Translations under genes and position numbers: made by a program
In this document: in pieces, positions 6,995 to 7,739 of the stretch
Layout: the number at the start of each line of letters is the position of its first letter
Position numbering within the stretch: the stretch's first letter is position 1
Notes under the pieces: generated by a model
What the model saw: only the letters and a program-made list of their open reading frames with translations
The model's database searches: none
What the model was told of the DNA's origin: nothing
Assembly (NCBI GenBank): GCA_013695775.1
Contig: JACCZV010000214.1
Span: 1 to 7,739, forward strand
From: Chitinophagales bacterium
GTDB lineage: Bacteria > Bacteroidota > Bacteroidia > Chitinophagales > UBA10324
Direction of reading: 5' to 3'
DNA length: 7,739 bases

Positions 6995-7606
6995 ATGTTA
7001 GATGATTTTATTCATATCAGAAAGAATATATATCCCATTTCTATTTCAGCCAATGAGATTGTTGGAAAACTTACGCCTGATGCAAATGAAATCCAAAAAT
7101 TGAAAAAACTTTCAGCTGGAAATTGTATTGAAGGTTTTGTTTTGGTTGATGGAAAAAATAAATCAATAGAGCAAATTACAGCAGGACAAGAAATTCAAAT
7201 TCAACTTTTCCCTCTCAAGCTGACTAATGAAAAATATTTTGAAACGGTTGAAGAACTTCTAAAATTTGCCAGTCAAAATTATCCTGACAATCGTTTCTAT
7301 GTTCACTCAATAACCTTTGATTCAAACAACAATGCAAGGCCAAAGGAGATTCAAAACTATGAAGCGACTACACAGTTAATTGCTTTTCTCATATGTATCT
7401 CAGATTATCAGAAGGAAAGAGAGCTTGTTTTCTTTCAGACTAAGCAACTTGTAATCACTACCGAGTATGATGTAGCTGATTTATCCGAATTGACAAATGT
7501 TAGAGCTTTGATTACACACATTACAGATTCGGCAGACAAGGAAGAACGAAAAATAATTTTCATTAATGAGTCATTCTTAAAGTCTTTCTTGAGAAATTTT
7601 AAATGA
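6995..7606 (+). CDS. Unrecognised 203-residue protein in the accessory block
   Basis: I do not recognise this family. The product is soluble-looking, with no signal peptide or membrane helix, and has a mixed alpha/beta pattern. Short hydrophobic beta-like strands (CIEGFVLVDGK at 43-53, RELVFFQTKQLVITT at 145-159, ERKIIFINESFL at 185-196) alternate with charged helices. It has only two Cys and no obvious nuclease, kinase or Walker motif. The start at 6995 is supported by AGGA at 6987-6990, which overlaps the upstream stop, and by the 6-base spacing to the NA37-like ORF. The stop TGA overlaps an ATG at 7603 (ATGA), where a broken HARE-like gene begins. Codon use is A+T-rich like its neighbours. 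It could be complete or the N-terminal domain of a longer ancestral protein. A role with the NA37-like protein, perhaps in defence, is only a guess from context. Confidence 0.75.
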   Translation: MLDDFIHIRKNIYPISISANEIVGKLTPDANEIQKLKKLSAGNCIEGFVLVDGKNKSIEQITAGQEIQIQLFPLKLTNEKYFETVEELLKFASQNYPDNRFYVHSITFDSNNNARPKEIQNYEATTQLIAFLICISDYQKERELVFFQTKQLVITTEYDVADLSELTNVRALITHITDSADKEERKIIFINESFLKSFLRNFK

Positions 7607-7739
7607 AAAAAACCTTCTCACGCTCCATGAAGTAGTGGCAGTCGTTTTATCAAAATAACAAAACAAAACAGCCACTTTCCAAACACTATCCAACGAAATT
7701 GAAAGAAGAAATTTATTTCCCGAAAGAAAAGGTGTAATC
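7603..7739 (+). pseudogene. Broken HARE-type winged-helix gene, 5' part (partial at window end)
   Basis: In the frame of 7605 the bases encode NLLTLHEVVAVVLSK, a TAA stop (7656-7658), then QNKTATFQTLSNEIERRNLF and PERKGVI to the window edge. This resembles the HARE-HTH pattern 'LTLHEAI..VL...gnk..Tf.eIa.eI..r.LY.rk.G', a winged-helix DNA-binding domain found in RNA polymerase delta and in restriction-type proteins (recalled, not searched). The ATG at 7603, overlapping the upstream TGA, is followed by seven A residues; eight would put it in this frame. So the gene has two lesions within about 18 codons, a one-base frameshift and an in-frame stop. The length on either side of the stop suits the domain, so a substitution creating TAA is likely. 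It may be a true pseudogene or carry sequence errors. Confidence 0.5.

Noticed and set aside
7603..7635. Ten-codon ORF starting at the ATGA overlap (MKKTFSRSMK).
   Set aside because: It is too short to be a likely gene, and the neighbouring frame shows HARE-like similarity, so it is better explained as the frameshifted start of that broken gene.
1..7739. CRISPR arrays, tRNA or rRNA genes, insertion sequences.
   Set aside because: No regularly spaced repeats, no tRNA-like cloverleaf, no rRNA similarity and no transposase were seen on either strand by eye.

Overview
The window looks like a chromosomal piece from a Bacteroidota genome, most likely Chitinophagia/Chitinophagaceae-like. The basis is the style of the MreC and RodA proteins as I remember them, the near absence of Shine-Dalgarno sites before the main genes, and two candidate promoters of the Bacteroidota type (TAnnTTTG at -7, TTG/TTTG at -33). 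The taxonomic placement is an inference.

Positions 1-4748 hold a plus-strand cell-elongation (elongasome) cluster in its classical order: the last 41 codons of mreB, then complete mreC, mreD, mrdA (PBP2) and rodA. mreC/mreD overlap by 11 bases and mrdA/rodA by 4 bases, which points to translational coupling. MreB, MreC and MreD form the membrane scaffold. RodA (SEDS glycosyltransferase) and PBP2 (transpeptidase) form the enzyme pair that makes side-wall peptidoglycan. Two gaps interrupt the cluster. The mreB-mreC gap holds a possible two-part hairpin, and the mreD-mrdA gap holds a perfect -7 box that could give mrdA-rodA their own promoter.

Positions 4800-6392 (minus strand, convergent with rodA) encode a secreted subtilisin-family (S8) serine protease. 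It has an intact catalytic triad and a long helical insert between the Asp and His motifs. A Bacteroidota-type promoter candidate lies just upstream of it.

From about 6530 to the right edge the sequence becomes visibly A+T-richer and the genes stop being housekeeping. There are three tightly packed plus-strand pieces. The first is a 125-codon ORF matching only the C-terminal third of the nucleoid-associated protein family NA37 (YejK/NdpA), with a short out-of-frame piece just upstream that may be the remains of its N-terminus. The second is an intact 203-codon gene that I do not recognise. The third is the start of what looks like a HARE-type winged-helix gene, broken by a frameshift at its first codons and by an in-frame stop. 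This right-hand part looks like the edge of an accessory, possibly defence-related and partly decayed island. It is the least explained part of the window, but the sequence does not prove a new system.
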